DNA of 64,000 nucleotides. Origin: Gonocerus acuteangulatus (lineage: Eukaryota; Arthropoda; Insecta; Hemiptera; Coreidae). This document shows positions 46,513 to 58,399 of the stretch, one piece after another. A program made the position numbers and the translations under genes. The notes under the pieces were generated by a model. It ran no database searches. It had not been told where the DNA came from and saw only the letters and a list, made by a program, of their open reading frames with translations. Within the stretch, counting starts at the first letter, position 1, and the number at the start of each line of letters is the position of its first letter. The stretch covers positions 28,167,448 through 28,231,447 of the forward strand of contig OX328124.1 in NCBI GenBank assembly GCA_946811695.1, given 5' to 3'.

Positions 46513-49343
46513 TCCGACTCGCAGGAACTGCAGGATCTTAGCGCGGTTCCGTTCATGTCCCTAGTGCCATTTGATAAGCTTAGAAAAGAAATAAACTTAT
46601 TTTTTTTATATATCTCGTGAAAATTGTCAAAATCCTCTCGAACATCTCGAATAAAAGTGATATTAAGGCGTCAGGGACACCGACAGTAGCTAACTTTTAC
46701 ACAGAAGCGGAAATTACAGAATCTGGCTCTCATTCTAAAGCAAAGCTCTATAAATCAATACAAAATATGCCTAATAAAGCCTTTCTAGAGGATACAGAAG
46801 CATGGGCGTATATGAGGGGGGGGGGGCTGCAGCCCCTCCCGAAATTTTGAATTGATGATAAAAACTTCTCGTAAAACCCTTAAAAATAAATTAAATAAGA
46901 TCACTTAGTTCATAAAACATATTTTATTTTACGTGTAATAGCGTTTTAGTTGCCTAAAACTATTCCAAGCTCTAAATATTTAGTATTCCATACCCTGGAA
47001 ATGGTCTCAGCCCCCCCCCCCGAAATTGTTTTTATATACGCCCATGTACAGAAGGATCAAGAAGAAGTACACAAGATTGAGTAGAATACCCTGCCTAATA
47101 TAGCCTATATAGAATAATATGCCGAATAAAACCTATCTAGTAAATACACAAGGACAAATAAAAGTCTTGACGAATAACAAGTCAAGAAAAAAAACTTTAT
47201 TTAACAAAATAAAACAAAGTTTAGTTGCCCAACTACAATAGAATAATATACCTAATTAAGTCCATGGAGTAGACACAAATGGACCAAAAACAAGTCTTGT
47301 GGAATATTGTTTTTTTCTAATTAAATACTTTTTATCAATATTTAGTATATAACTTTTGTTGAAAACTATTGATTGCTAATTGATGAATCGGTTTACAACT
47401 GAGTAGTCTTTATAAATATTTAGTATATAATCTATGTTTGGATCTGTGTTTTTGGGGTGCTCTCCGCCTAGGCGATGTATTTGTGTCGGCAGATACCTGG
47501 GGTATATTTACAGCTCTTGAGGATTAACTCTTAGCAGGTAAATTTCCTGCGGCCCCCTGGTTTCTACGGGCATTGAACCGCCATATCGCTCATAGTATCT
47601 AACCGTTGTGAAGTTTATTTTTTGGATTTTGGACTTAATATAGATATGTAGACTAAATCATAGCAAGAAGTAATCCTCCGTCGTCGGTTCTTAACTATGT
47701 AGACTCGCTAATGTTATCCAATCTTAGATACATCGTAATTAAAATCCACAGCAAAAACACGACATTTCATCAGAATCCCCTGCTGAATAAAACTTATATA
47801 GAATAATATGCAAAATAAAGCCTATCTAGTGGATAAAAATAGAGGAAAAAAGCCGTACGTGGTGGTAGAAAATCTTAAAAGTATTTCGCTCAGAAATCTC
47901 CGAAATATTGTCACTAATTTTACGTATCCTTTTTTATAGCCAAATAGATTTATATTCTATAATCAATAAGAAAAACCTACTAACAATAAAAAACTATGGG
48001 TAACAGATGAAAATAGGGAATACCAAGAATAATTCTAAAGAACGAAATCAACACCAGTACTGTAATCTAGATATTCATACGGCATCTTCGAATTCTAACA
48101 AACAAAATATTGATTCTAATTATACGTATCCTGTTTTATTGAAAAATACATTTGACTACTATAAGCAATTAAAAACACTAGGGACTCGGAGTAGGAGCCT
48201 CGACAGTTTCAAGACATTTGAAGGAAATCGGCAAATCCAAAACTGACATTTCATACGGTACAGCCTGATATATTTTTAACAATGAATTGTTTTTCATATT
48301 TTAATTAATCTGTTTTATTGTCAAATACATTATCCAACTTTAAGCAATTAAAAAATAACAATTCGAATAAACGAAATCAAATACTTCAAAGTTTAAGCAC
48401 TTATTTCTCCGATTGACATAGCCTAATCAAAAATTGTTTCAGAATCTTTGTTGTAGAACATTTAGTAAGCTTTCGCATGGTAACCCTCCGTTTACCAATA
48501 TTTCTAACTGTCTTCCAGATATTAGGGAATGTATACGAAGTTCCCAAAACATTTCATGTCTGTTAATAAAATATTTTATTCTAATCCTTCCTTAGCTCCA
48601 AAAGTAACCAAAATTTTAACATATTAGTGTTGATAAAATTCAAACATGCAGAAAATGTTTCAACTGAATCACATAATTTTAAGAATCAAAATCAAAGACA
48701 AAAAGAACAGTTCGAATAAGCGAAATCAATTACTTTAAAGTTTTAAGCACTTATTTCTCCGATTGACATCGCCTAATCAAAACTTTCATTAGAACCTTTT
48801 TTTGTAGAGTATTTAAGAAGCTTTCTAATGGTATTCTTCCGTTTCCCAAATTCTCAACCTTTTTCGAGATATTAAGGAAAGTATACAAAGTTACCAAAAC
48901 TTTTTTATGTCTGTTAATAAAATATTTTATTCTAACCCTTCCTTAACTGCAAACGCAACCAAAATTTCAACATATTAGTTTTAATGAAAGTAGAACATGC
49001 AGTAAATGTTTCAACTGAATCCCATGATTCTAAGTACCCAAACCAAAAACGGCATTCAAAAATTATTTTTTCAGTTTTCTCGAAAACGGTTAAAGCTATC
49101 GCCTTGAAAATGGTTCCATTCGATTTCCTAGCCCATGAAGACTATAAAAAGAGTACTTACAAGCTTATGAACTCTAAAACGTAAGCGTTACGATTTTTTT
49201 TGCGCGAATTTCGCCCCAAACGCCATCTTCCTGTGGGCGGATTTTGCTGGTTAACGAACTTGATCTTTCAAATTGGACGACAGATTTTTGTACCAAATTT
49301 CATCAAAATCGGACCATCAGGGAAGCCAGAAATGAGCGAACAG

Positions 49344-49398
<55 letters not shown>

Positions 49399-49562
49399 TA
49401 TACATATATATATATATATATATACAAATTTGAACCACCGTTATTTTCGGTCTCTAGGGGTTCTGAAACGCGAAATTTTCTTGTCGGCACTTCCGGGTCG
49501 TTTCATTGTATCAACCTTATAAGCGGGGTTCCTCCCTATGGGGGAGGGAGGAACCGCGCTAA
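46513..49562 (+). mobile_element. Helentron-like element, family B, second long copy with cargo
   Basis: 5' TCCGACTCGCAGGAACTGC at 46513; 3' CTAA 49559-49562. It is nearly identical to 41797 onward for about 1.7 kb, including the MITE at 46801-47046, but retains about 28 extra bases (CCCCTGGTTTCTACGGGC...) near 47555 and has an extra decayed body block at 48350-48700. (TA)n 49347-49395. Confidence 0.8.
46801..47046. mobile_element. hAT-type MITE (duplicate of 42085-42325)
   Basis: Same inverted repeats and the same TACAGAAG duplication as the copy at 42085, so it was carried by duplication of the host element and not by a new insertion. The G tract is longer by about two bases. Confidence 0.85.
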
Positions 49563-50316
49563 TAGAGTCTCATTTTTCCTATCCTGTTTTACAAACAAAT
49601 ACATTTTCCTAACATAAGAAATTACAAAAATAAAAAGCAATAAAAAACCAAGGGAAAGAGACAAAAAGAACGACAAAAACCCGTTCATAAGAACAAAACA
49701 GACGTATTTGAAGTTTTAAGCACTTATTTCTCCGATTCACATAACCTAATCAAAAATAGTTTTTGAATCATTTTTGTAGAGAATTTAGTAAGCTTTCAAA
49801 TAGTTTCTATCCACTTACCACGATTTCCCAACCGTGTTCGAGATATTAATGAAAGTATACGAAGTTCCCAAAACTTTTCATATCTGTTCATAAAATATTT
49901 TATTCTAACCCTTCCTTAACTCCAAACGTAACATAACTTTCAACATATTAGTTTTAATGAAAGTAGAACATGCAGATAATGTTTCAACTGAATCCCCTGA
50001 TTCTAAGTACCCAAACCAAAAACGGTATTCAAAAACTATGTTTCCAATTTTCTCGAAAACGGTTAAAGCTATCGCCTTGAAAATGGTTTCATTCGTTTTC
50101 CTAGCCCAAGAAGCCTATAAAAAGAGTACTTACAAGCTTATGAACTCAAAAACGTAAGCGTTACGATTTTTTCTGCGCGAATTTCGCCCCAAACGCCATC
50201 TTCCAGTGGGCGGATTTTGCTGGTTAACGAACTTGACCTTTCAAATTAGACGCCTGATTTTTGTACCAAATTTCATCAAAATCGGACCATCAGGGAAGCC
50301 AGAAATGAGCAAACAG

Positions 50317-50387
<71 letters not shown>

Positions 50388-50543
50388 TACACACATATAT
50401 ATATACAAATTTGAACCGCCACTATTTTCGGTCTCTAGGGGTTCTGAAACGCGAAATTTTCTTGTCGGCACTTCCGGATTGTTTCATTGTATCAACCTTA
50501 TAAGCGGGGTTCCTCCCTATGGGGGAGGGAGGAACCGCGCTAA
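49563..50543 (+). mobile_element. Partial family B unit with its own 3' terminus
   Basis: It follows the CTAA at 49562 with no 5' end, runs through the family body (AACATGCAGATAATGTTTC, TTCTCGAAAACGG, GCGCGAATTTCGCC), (TA)n (50322-50382) and ends with the hairpin and CTAA at 50540-50543. Confidence 0.78.
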
Positions 50544-50639
50544 AATACCCGTAACAAATAATTAAATTGCTCTCAAATTATTTTGAGATCAGCAATTTTG
50601 GCTTCGATTGTATTTGTGCGTTACTTGTAATATACCTAT

Positions 50640-50960
50640 ATTTCTCAGGATTAAGCATAATTAACAAACGTCTAACTTATTACTTATACATTAGGCCTAT
50701 GTTACTGTATGCATGTCCTATTTGGTCTATGATATGTGAAACCAACAAGAAAAAATTACAAGTGGCTCAAAATAAATGCTTGAGATTCATTGGTTCTTTT
50801 CCGCGCTGGACTCCTATCAAGCATATGCATCAAGTTCTTGACATTCCTACAATAATAAGTCAGTACATAATTAAAGTGACAGAGCGTTCCCTTAAAGCGT
50901 GTATAAGCATATTGCTGGTATAGTTAACTATAATTATGACAGCCTAAATTATAAGCGTTA
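50640..50960 (+). pseudogene. Jockey-like LINE reverse-transcriptase C-terminal fragment
   Basis: The frame includes YYLYIRPMLLYACPIWSMIC, KKLQVAQNKCLRFIGSFPRW and HQVLDIPTIISQYI. This is the IRP-x-x-x-YacpvW ... lQ-x-x-xLRxI ... LxIPtI pattern found after the RT domain of Jockey/I-type LINEs. Upstream catalytic motifs are absent. It directly follows the family B terminus at 50543. Confidence 0.85.
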
Positions 50961-51329
50961 CAAATGTAAGAGGCTTAAGCATATTACTTTTTAAGATTAT
51001 GCGTATAGGATTTTTTTTTTTTTGTTTGCGTATTTTTCCCTTATAATATTTTAGTTATAAAAATTAAATAGCTATAGGTAATTTAGAATAGTTATAAACG
51101 CCATAGCTTGGATACTTGCATTACTTTGATTGTAAAATTTATTTTATTTTCTTATATTTTTCAACAGTAAAAGTATTTTCATTTTAATAGCTATATTTTG
51201 TTGTACACATTCGTGGTCTTTAAGTACGTCAGTATGGTAGCAATAGATGGGCTCTTTGTTATTAAATATACACTTTAATGCGATATTTTTAAGCAAGAAA
51301 CGCTTATGTCAAGATTTTTATTATTATTT

Positions 51330-51500
51330 CTAGCTGTTCCCCGGCGTGCCATGCTGCACCAGTGTGGGTTTGTACAGAAACAAACATACAGACAGATACC
51401 TGATAGACAATTTTGCCTTAGCCTATGGCACTCCCCATATCAAGATCTGCCGGTGTACCAAGTTCGATTTTTTAGCTTTATACCAAAGATTTAATCTCTT
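51330..51500 (-). mobile_element. Helitron-type element, 3' end, minus orientation
   Basis: On the minus strand GGTGCAGCATGGCACGCCGG, GGAACAG, CTAG (51333-51330) matches the terminal module at 23047-23089 (GGTGTAGCATGGCACACC, GGGTAACAG, CTAG). The body to the right contains ATCTGTCTGTATGTTTG on the minus strand. The extent is uncertain. Confidence 0.5.
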
Positions 51501-51641
51501 TAGGGTGAAATGGCTTTATGAGACACTTGCCTTCTCAATCTTTGCGTTGTAATCTTCTCCGAAATTCTTGTAAAGTTCAGCTCCTCCAAATGATGCTTAC
51601 ACAGCCTTTGATGGTTACACAGTAAAGTCCTTTGAGCACAT

Positions 51642-51815
51642 CATGGGCGTAAATAGAAAATAATTTCGGGAGGGCTGGGACCATTTCCGGGATATGGAAT
51701 ACTAACAATTTAGAACATTGAATAGTATTAGGCAACTAAAACACTATTACAACTAAAATAAAATATTTGTTATGAACTAAGCGGGCTACAGCCCCCCCCC
51801 CCCTTATATAAACCC
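51642..51815. mobile_element. Decayed hAT-type MITE
   Basis: Left end CATGGGCGTAAAT, then ATAATTTCGGGAGGGCTGGG as in the copy at 55567, and at the right a C tract followed by TTATATAAAC, an eroded version of the right repeat. No target duplication could be confirmed. Confidence 0.55.
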
Positions 51816-52880
51816 TAGAACCACATCATTTTTTAAGAGTTCGTCCGTTCCATTTACATTTCCGTGCTTTAGTTCCTGTTGCCACGTTTTTCTGACCTGT
51901 TACATTCAAAAGCTCATCACTTCTGGTGGTTTTATAGCAGATTGTGGTCATTTATAATTTGACATTCTTCATTCAGGTTTCCGTTTCAATGATAAGGGGA
52001 CTCCATGCTGGAAAATATATTCTTTGTTTGTAGGCAGAACTTTTATCTCCAAATAGGTTCTTTCTTTTTCTCGCCTTCTCAACTCAAGATTCCTTAGAGT
52101 ATTAATCGCGGTTTTATATAGATTATTCGCGGAAATAACCTTTTCAACTATGAAAGTATCTTTAACAATGTTTTGTGCCGCAGTATGAACATCTCACAAT
52201 TTAATTACAAAGTCCGATTATTTTGATTAAAATAATCCATGTCCTCGATTCTATGAAATACTGCACATTCTAAACACCATCTCAACACTATCATAGTACA
52301 ACGGATTTGGCTGCATTTGAAGCTCAAGATTGCAAGATTGGGTGCTCATTCTTGTCACTAGTTTTTCATTTTGCTGAAGAAGCCGAGATGGCATCCCGGC
52401 AAAATGTTGTGCTATCAAAATACATACCGCGAATCATAAAAAAAAATAAGGACCTGCGACGAGCATTAAAAATCACTCCACCTGAAGAAAAACTGCCGAA
52501 ATGGAATCCGAGTCAATTATCGTTCACCCCACACCTTACACCACTGGAGAAACAAAACATGAGTCAGGGGGAAAAGCTTGCTTAAAAGATCATTCCTTGC
52601 GCCCTTACATTTACAGTTATCATGAATACATAGTTTTCCTTTTGGAGAAAAGAATGGTCGTGATATCTAGAGACGATAATTGGACGATACTAGCTGAGAT
52701 CACTGTTATCCTCAGGTGTGAAACAGAAGTAGGATACCGAACATTTGTTCGGATCATCAACAAAGAGAAGAAGAACAGATTTTCCGTGGCTGTAAAGGTC
52801 TTTTCCGAGATATTATAATTTTTAAGCACCTGCGGGATTTTTCCATACCAAAATACTTTGACCTCAAACATCAACAAAAA
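51816..52880. other. No recognised gene
   Basis: Unique sequence. A lysine-rich frame (MASRQNVVLSKYIPRIIKKN..., 52388-52585) follows an AG and is open for about 66 codons, but I recognise no family and see no clear splice donor. Confidence 0.3.
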
Positions 52881-53049
52881 GGGGTCTCCCGTGGTCTAGT
52901 GGCTAGCGCGCTGGATTCATAAGCGGGAGATGGTGGGTTCGATCCCCACCGGCGGCAGGAATTTTCTCATCTCAGGGCTCGCTGAGAAAATTCCTGGCTG
53001 CACCCTGGATGTCGGCGCTAATGGCCATGATTTGTCGATGCGCCATAAA

Positions 53050-53080
<31 letters not shown>

Positions 53081-53081
53081 A
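52881..53081 (+). mobile_element. tRNA-derived SINE, best copy
   Basis: Head GGGGTCTCCCGTGGTCTAGT with A box TGGTCTAGTGG, and B box GGTTCGATCCC at about 52937. Then GCAGGAATTTTCTC, an inverted partner GAGAAAATTCCTGGC, the shared tail GTCGGCGCTAATGGCC...GATGCGCC, and poly-A. ATCAAC flanks it (52870 and 53082), a probable target duplication. The AGGAATTTTCTC/GAGAAAATTCCT pair makes a stable hairpin in the body. Confidence 0.9.
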
Positions 53082-53389
53082 AATCAACTAAAGATATTCT
53101 GATATCTTCTTAAACAGTCATATGAATCAACAAACACATCGACTCTGTACGTTTTTTTCTAATATTAAATAAAATAAACCTGAAATTCTGATAGAAACTA
53201 AAATCCAACCAATGAAAATGCGATACCTAAAGAAACAGGCTTGTCAAGAATATGCCTTGTGAGAATCACGACGATGAGACTGAACTTGGATATACGATCT
53301 ACCGAAAAAATACTTGTATGAGGAGGCTGGAGCCCGTGTTCCGATTGATAGAAAATCGCACAGCCAGAGCTACTTAAGGGGTCGTTGCA

Positions 53390-53500
53390 GGGGGAAAGAG
53401 TCCACAAAGAAGAGCTAGAAAGACTTGGAATGAATGAACTAAGAGAGGACTTTGACAGTCAAGCTACAGATTGGAAAACTAGGAGGTAGTTGAAACTATA
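53390..53500 (+). pseudogene. LINE C-terminal remnant
   Basis: GKSPQRRARKTWNE, then in a shifted frame ERLGMNELREDFDSQATDW KTRR before a stop: the GRxRxxW ... D...A.D...W(R)R tail found at the end of many arthropod LINE RT proteins, cf. 27530-27950. Short and frameshifted. Confidence 0.5.
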
Positions 53501-53736
53501 AATGAATATATCTCACTTTGGACCGCGGTAGGGCAGGAAATATACAGAAAACTACAAATCAGGTAATTTATTTAGAAGGTAGGTGTCGCCGGGGTTCGAT
53601 CGAGGTTAATAAAACTCAATTTGTTATTTATTTATTTAATTGTTGCTCAGTTGATGCAGGCGCTGCACCAAGTGATGCCACTCCAACAAATCATCGAAGG
53701 GAATATATAAATTCAGTAGATTTGTTTATAGTTGTC

Positions 53737-53792
<56 letters not shown>

Positions 53793-54755
53793 CGAGAAAA
53801 AAAACAGAAAATAAATTAAAAATTATTATAAAAAAACAACTATTAAAACTGAATTCGTTATCTAAAAAATGTAGTTGTATTTGCTTAATCCCGTTGACAC
53901 CTACCTTCGCAGTCACAACGGTCAAACCTCACAACTAATTTATTTAGGTTAAAATGTACTCATAAATAGAATTTAGTCTGAGTCCAGAGCTTCATCGTGG
54001 GACAAAATCCTCTTGGAAAACATACTTTATTTACTAAACGAAGTGGATTCACGCCGCTGTGACTGTTTAATAATAAATAGGTCATTCATAGCAAATAACG
54101 TCATGAAAAATTATTCATTCAAGACATGAATTTCGTCACGTCTTCCGTGTCAACAAAACATGGATATCGTCATCATCAACTATTTTAAGGGATTGTGAAA
54201 TGTAACCTAACTCTGAAATGTGGACGTGTCGAATTAAAAGTATAGGTTTTGGTCAGTTACAAAATAAAAAAAAAACGTTATTAATCACAATGAAGTATAT
54301 ACAAGGTATTTTTGCGAAGGGTAATATTGGTAAAATATGTAAAAAAATGATCAAAGTCGGCCAACATTTGTCAATTGTAATGGAATGGCCCACGTATACT
54401 TTGTTAATGGCCATTTTGACCATAAGAAGTCATTTTTGATCTATGGTGTCGTTGTTCTTTTTTCTTCCTCATTACTCGTAGATTCGAAATATGCAATAAA
54501 TAAATTTGACCTTAAATAACATTTTAAGGTCATATTTGCGGGGGTTAATATGGGGATTATTTTTTCCGATCTCGCATTAGAGAATCATCTGGCCAAAGGA
54601 TGACAATTATTTTTACAGGGTGAACACTTCCACCAGAAGGTAAACACAAAAATGCGACTTAGACCCCTTGACTACTAGCGCCCTCATATATAAATATATA
54701 TTTTTGTGTGTGTTAGCTCTTGCAGGCTTAATTGGCTTGAAAAAATCGTCGGGCG
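53501..54755. other. No recognised gene; long poly-A tract
   Basis: A poly-A run of about 49 bases lies at 53742-53790. Because no SINE or LINE sequence precedes it directly, its origin is unclear. The rest is unique AT-rich DNA; the plus frame 54218-54439 was not recognised. Confidence 0.4.
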
Positions 54756-55055
54756 TTCGGCTATGCTTTTATAGTGTTCCAGATTCTTTTAGCACTTTTT
54801 AAAACGTAATTTGGAAAATTTTTGGGAAATCGAATGAAACAGTTTTCAAAACGGTATCTATAATCATTTTGGAGAAGAGAAGAGAAAAGTAGAGTTTTCT
54901 AGAATTTTGGTTTCATAGACTTCAAGATGGCAGATTTAGTTGAGCTTTTTTCAGTTCGTTTAACTTTCATTAAAATGTTTATTCCGTTTGGGGTTGGGCA
55001 ATAGTAATACAAAATATGTAACTCTTAAAATTTTGCGTTAGTTATAATTCAGATA
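54756..55055 (-). mobile_element. Diverged family B-like body fragment
   Basis: In minus orientation: GAATGAAACAGTTTTCAAAACGG, AATCATTTTGGAGAAGAG, AACTTTCATTAAAATGTTTAT, CCGTTTGGGGTTGGGCAATAG, parallel to GAATGGAACCATTTTCAAGGCG ... ACTTTCATTAAAAC ... ACGTTTGGAGTTAAGG of the young copies. No termini remain. Confidence 0.5.
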
Positions 55056-55566
55056 CAATAGGTATTGTTTAAGCGAAAATTTATGTTTTTGATCATTACC
55101 ATATTTGAAGCTATCTTATAGCTGTCGGTGTAAAAGAGCATAATTGTATTAATCATCCAATTGTGCAGGATGTTAATAATTCAGCTTATTAAGAAAAGCC
55201 ACATAACTTAAAAAAGAAATTTTTTTTATATGGAAAACAGGGACTACAAGATTTTCAAGCGAAGGAAATAAGAGTTCGAAATAAATAAATTTATGAAATA
55301 CTGCAAATTGAAAGGAAGTAAACACTAATGACGTAAGTGATATTTATAATTATTTTTAAAAGTCATGATTTTATTACACTTAGTCATTGTGGAAGGCGGT
55401 ACTTGACATTACAAAGGGAAGCATGGAAAATCATTTAACAGCTTTTATTGATCTTTAGAAATATTATTCTTTCAATCTTTTGATGTACGAATAGACGATT
55501 TAATTGAAATAATCCTAAGATTATGTTCAGATCTAGCCGCTATTTGTGTTCGACTTTAGTTGTCAA

Positions 55567-55662
55567 CATGGGCGTATATAGGAAATAATTTCGGGAGGGG
55601 CTGGGAGAATTTCGGGGGTGGGCTGCAGCCTCCTCAGCCCCCCCCCCCCCATATACGCCATG
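55567..55662. mobile_element. Short hAT-type MITE with 8-base target duplication
   Basis: CATGGGCGTATATAGG at the left, ATATACGCCATG at the right (one C lost), with CTGCAG and a C tract inside. GTTGTCAA is present on both sides (55559-55566 and 55663-55670). At 96 bases it is a deletion derivative of the roughly 241-base copies. Confidence 0.85.
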
Positions 55663-55937
55663 GTTGTCAACAAGTATGTTCATAGTTTCTTATATTTTTT
55701 TTTTATTTGTTTGTGAGCTGCGCATCTTAGGCTCATATGAATTTAATTTGTCGGTTCTTCAAAAAAACAAAACATTCAATTCAAATAATTAAACGTATTT
55801 GAATAATTCAATTACTTCAAGTGACGGAGACGATTATGTACCTATATGTACACAAATAAATAAATATATTCACTTAGCGTACACATACCAATATATATAT
55901 GTGTATGCCTATACGTTAATTTATATACACATGCATA

Positions 55938-55974
<37 letters not shown>

Positions 55975-55977
55975 TAT
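55663..55977. other. Short unique stretch with (TA)n
   Basis: T run 55696-55704, then ATACATATG-type words and TA repeats at 55942-55971 leading into the GC-richer repeat. Nothing else was recognised. Confidence 0.4.
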
Positions 55978-57195
55978 CTGCGGGCGCTGGCTGGGAGTGC
56001 TCCTGAGCTTGGGATCCGGTCTCTGTTGGGGCCCTTGCTCACCGGTACAGCTAACGGCGAGCAGTTATGCCACATGCACGGGACCTGCCCTCGTTGGGAA
56101 CATAGGAAAGTCTCCGCCTGTTTCTCCTATGGAAGGAAACCTTAGGGGGGTTTTAATCTCCGGGCTGGGGACTATTCCTAGTACTGGGGGCTCATCGTGT
56201 AGCACTATGATGGGTTTCAAAAATAGTACTGCGGGTGGTGTTGAAGGCAGGGACCACTTTGTGGTTCGCCTGTCGAAGCGTAGTGGTCATATGGTTTGAA
56301 GTACTGCTGTTGAGTGTCCAGAATATAGTAGGGTTCTAAACTAAGCGAGACTCATGGCTCTCGGCTCTAGTGCGGGAGCTGTGTGTAGTAGGTCTCTCTT
56401 TCCGAGGGCCGTCTCGCGAGCCCTACGGATTGCGAAACCCCTGGTGCTTGCAGGGATGCTCTCTTCTTGATGAGCTCCAATGGATTGTGGTTATAGGCAG
56501 GGGGTCTGTTGAGGACTTAATACGTTATTTACGTCACCCGGAATCCGAGGCCGACTCATCATGTCCGGGGTCCACACTGCGTGCTGGCTGGGAGTGCATG
56601 TTGGACTAGGGTTCAAGCATTTGTAGGTGCCGGTTCGACCGGCATGGCTAATGATGAGAAGCTATGTAACGGTTATGGGGCCTGCCCTCCTTCGGGATTT
56701 CAGGTGTCCCCACCTGTTCTCCTCTGGAGTGAAATCATAGGAATTTTTTCCTCCGGGCCGGTGACCATTCCTGGTTTCCGGAGACCCAGGATGCTTAGCA
56801 CTAAGTAAGGGCTCTCAACAATGTTACTACGGGTGGTGTTGGTGGCAGGGGCAACCTTTGTGTTTGCCTGTCGCAGTCTAGTGGCCATGTGATCGAAGCA
56901 CAGCTGTTCAGTGTACTGACCAGAACTTGGTGGGGTACTGAATTGAGCATAACTCATAGCACTCTGCTCCAGGACAGAAGCTTTGTATAGTTGATAACCC
57001 CCTCCGCTCCCCATGGATTTCCCGGCAAACCCTACAGTCTTCCGAAACCCAGAGGGCTCGCGGGAATATCCACATCTTCATGGCCAAGGAGGGTGGTGAT
57101 AGGTGGGGGCCTGTTTAGAAGTTATAAAATGCTGGGCACTACCCCTTTGCCGTTTCCACCTTCTGTGGTGTACACTGCTGATGTGGGGGATTAAG
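55978..57195 (+). repeat. GC-richer two-unit tandem repeat, about 600 bases per unit
   Basis: Unit 1 (about 55978-56576) and unit 2 (about 56577-57195) share GCTGGCTGGGAGTGC, CCTGCCCTC, CACCTGTTCTCCT, ACTACGGGTGGTGTTG/ACTGCGGGTGGTGTTG, CTGTTCAGTGT and TAGTGGCCATGTG words in order. Base composition differs sharply from both flanks. Frames across it have no recognised domain and are not conserved between units. It could be a LINE 5' region with repeated promoter units or a satellite; neither can be shown here. Confidence 0.6.
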
Positions 57196-57561
57196 TCTTT
57201 CATGATGTTGAGAAATTTTTACCTTTTTAAACAATTAAAGTATGTAATATTTATAATCTTTGGTATGGATTAGGCCATTATTATTATTATGTAATTTGAA
57301 TTTTACTCTCTACCATTTGACTGATCAAACATGATTAATATTATTGGTTCAATATCAAGCGTCTGAATAGGATATTGTAACACTCATATTTACGGAAAAA
57401 ATATTTAAAAAAATGAAAACATTTTATTTTTCACTGAAGGCTTTTCAATATATCTAGGCTTTGTCAACATTATTTCCATGAGTGTTTTTTTTTTATGCCA
57501 TAAGGACAAATGAAAAGTCAAGGGAGCAAAATAAAAAGAATTCAGCAGCTAAAGAGGAAAC

Positions 57562-57711
57562 TTATATTTTAATTAAACCAATAAAACTACTTCTGAAAAA
57601 GTATTTCATCTGCAAAATATTTTGGTAGCCGTTTGGTTCAGTCGCCATGATTGCATATTCCTTATCCAGCTTTTGATCCGCACTTTTCTTTGCCTCTTTC
57701 TTTTTACACCA
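57562..57711 (-). CDS. Possible terminal exon of an unknown protein
   Basis: Minus strand: an AG (ATGTTCAG) precedes 49 open codons and a TAA. The product begins WCKKKEAKKSADQKLDKEYA and continues IMATEPNGYQNILQ; codon use looks more protein-like than the AT-rich surroundings. No family was recognised. It would join in phase 0 to the candidate exon at 57994-58073. It might instead be a chance frame. Confidence 0.25.
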   Translation of the reverse strand, partial: WCKKKEAKKSADQKLDKEYAIMATEPNGYQNILQMKYFFRSSFIGLIKI

Positions 57712-57993
57712 CTGAACATTTCTGTTCAGGGTATGGATTGACTACTGGTCAATATTATGAGACATGGAGGGTTACCCAAAACGTCAACTGTAAATTTTGA
57801 CAATAAAATTCCGTGACAGGTATCCTTACCTAAATGATCAAGATATACTCACAAAGTAAAATAAAATAAAGTAAAAAACACAATACACCAATATCCCTTA
57901 AATAACATTAAATTTATATTTCTCGTTGTTTAACATCTGTGCTACTTGTGGTTTAGCTGAAATTCAAAGAAAGAGATGTTGCAGTTGCCTTAC

Positions 57994-58073
57994 CTTTCTT
58001 AATGGCTTAACAACAATGCCTGAGATATGCATATACTTGTTACGATTTTCATATGATCGAGTAAACTTGGGCG
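57994..58073 (-). CDS. Possible internal exon of an unknown protein
   Basis: Minus strand: acceptor GCTCAG, 80 bases open, donor GTAAGG. It encodes PKFTRSYENRNKYMHISGIV and VKPLRK with phase 1 in and phase 0 out. Together with 57562-57711 it would give a basic C-terminal region. No family was recognised; support is only splice signals and open frame. Confidence 0.25.
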
Positions 58074-58399
58074 CTGAGCATTTTACGTATATTTAATGCC
58101 TTTGCTCGTAAATGTATTTACTCATTTAATTAAACAGTACTAAATTGAGAGAATGAAAATATATCATTCACTTTTAAAAACAAGATATCTTTAGTGATGA
58201 AAATACATGATAAAAAAAAATGGCGTAACTAGGAAAGTATTGTTAACCTGCAGAATTCGCTGATTGCAGAATCCCAACGGTCCTTTTTCAGCCAGATATG
58301 CAAGAAAATTTGTTAAAAAAACTTATGGTTTGGCATTTGTAGGCTTACAGGGACACATCTTATAGGAATATGGACACAGGATATCATGTAAAGATACAG

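Noticed and set aside
52307..52585. A 92-residue lysine-rich protein
   Set aside because: No recognised family, no supporting splice donor or neighbouring exon; could be a chance frame.
52881..52955. A functional tRNA gene
   Set aside because: A and B boxes are present, but the acceptor arms do not close and the sequence runs on into a SINE body with poly-A and flanking repeats.
55799..56299. 166-residue protein
   Set aside because: It starts in AT-rich sequence, crosses a TA run and then the GC-richer dimer; the frame is not kept in the second unit.
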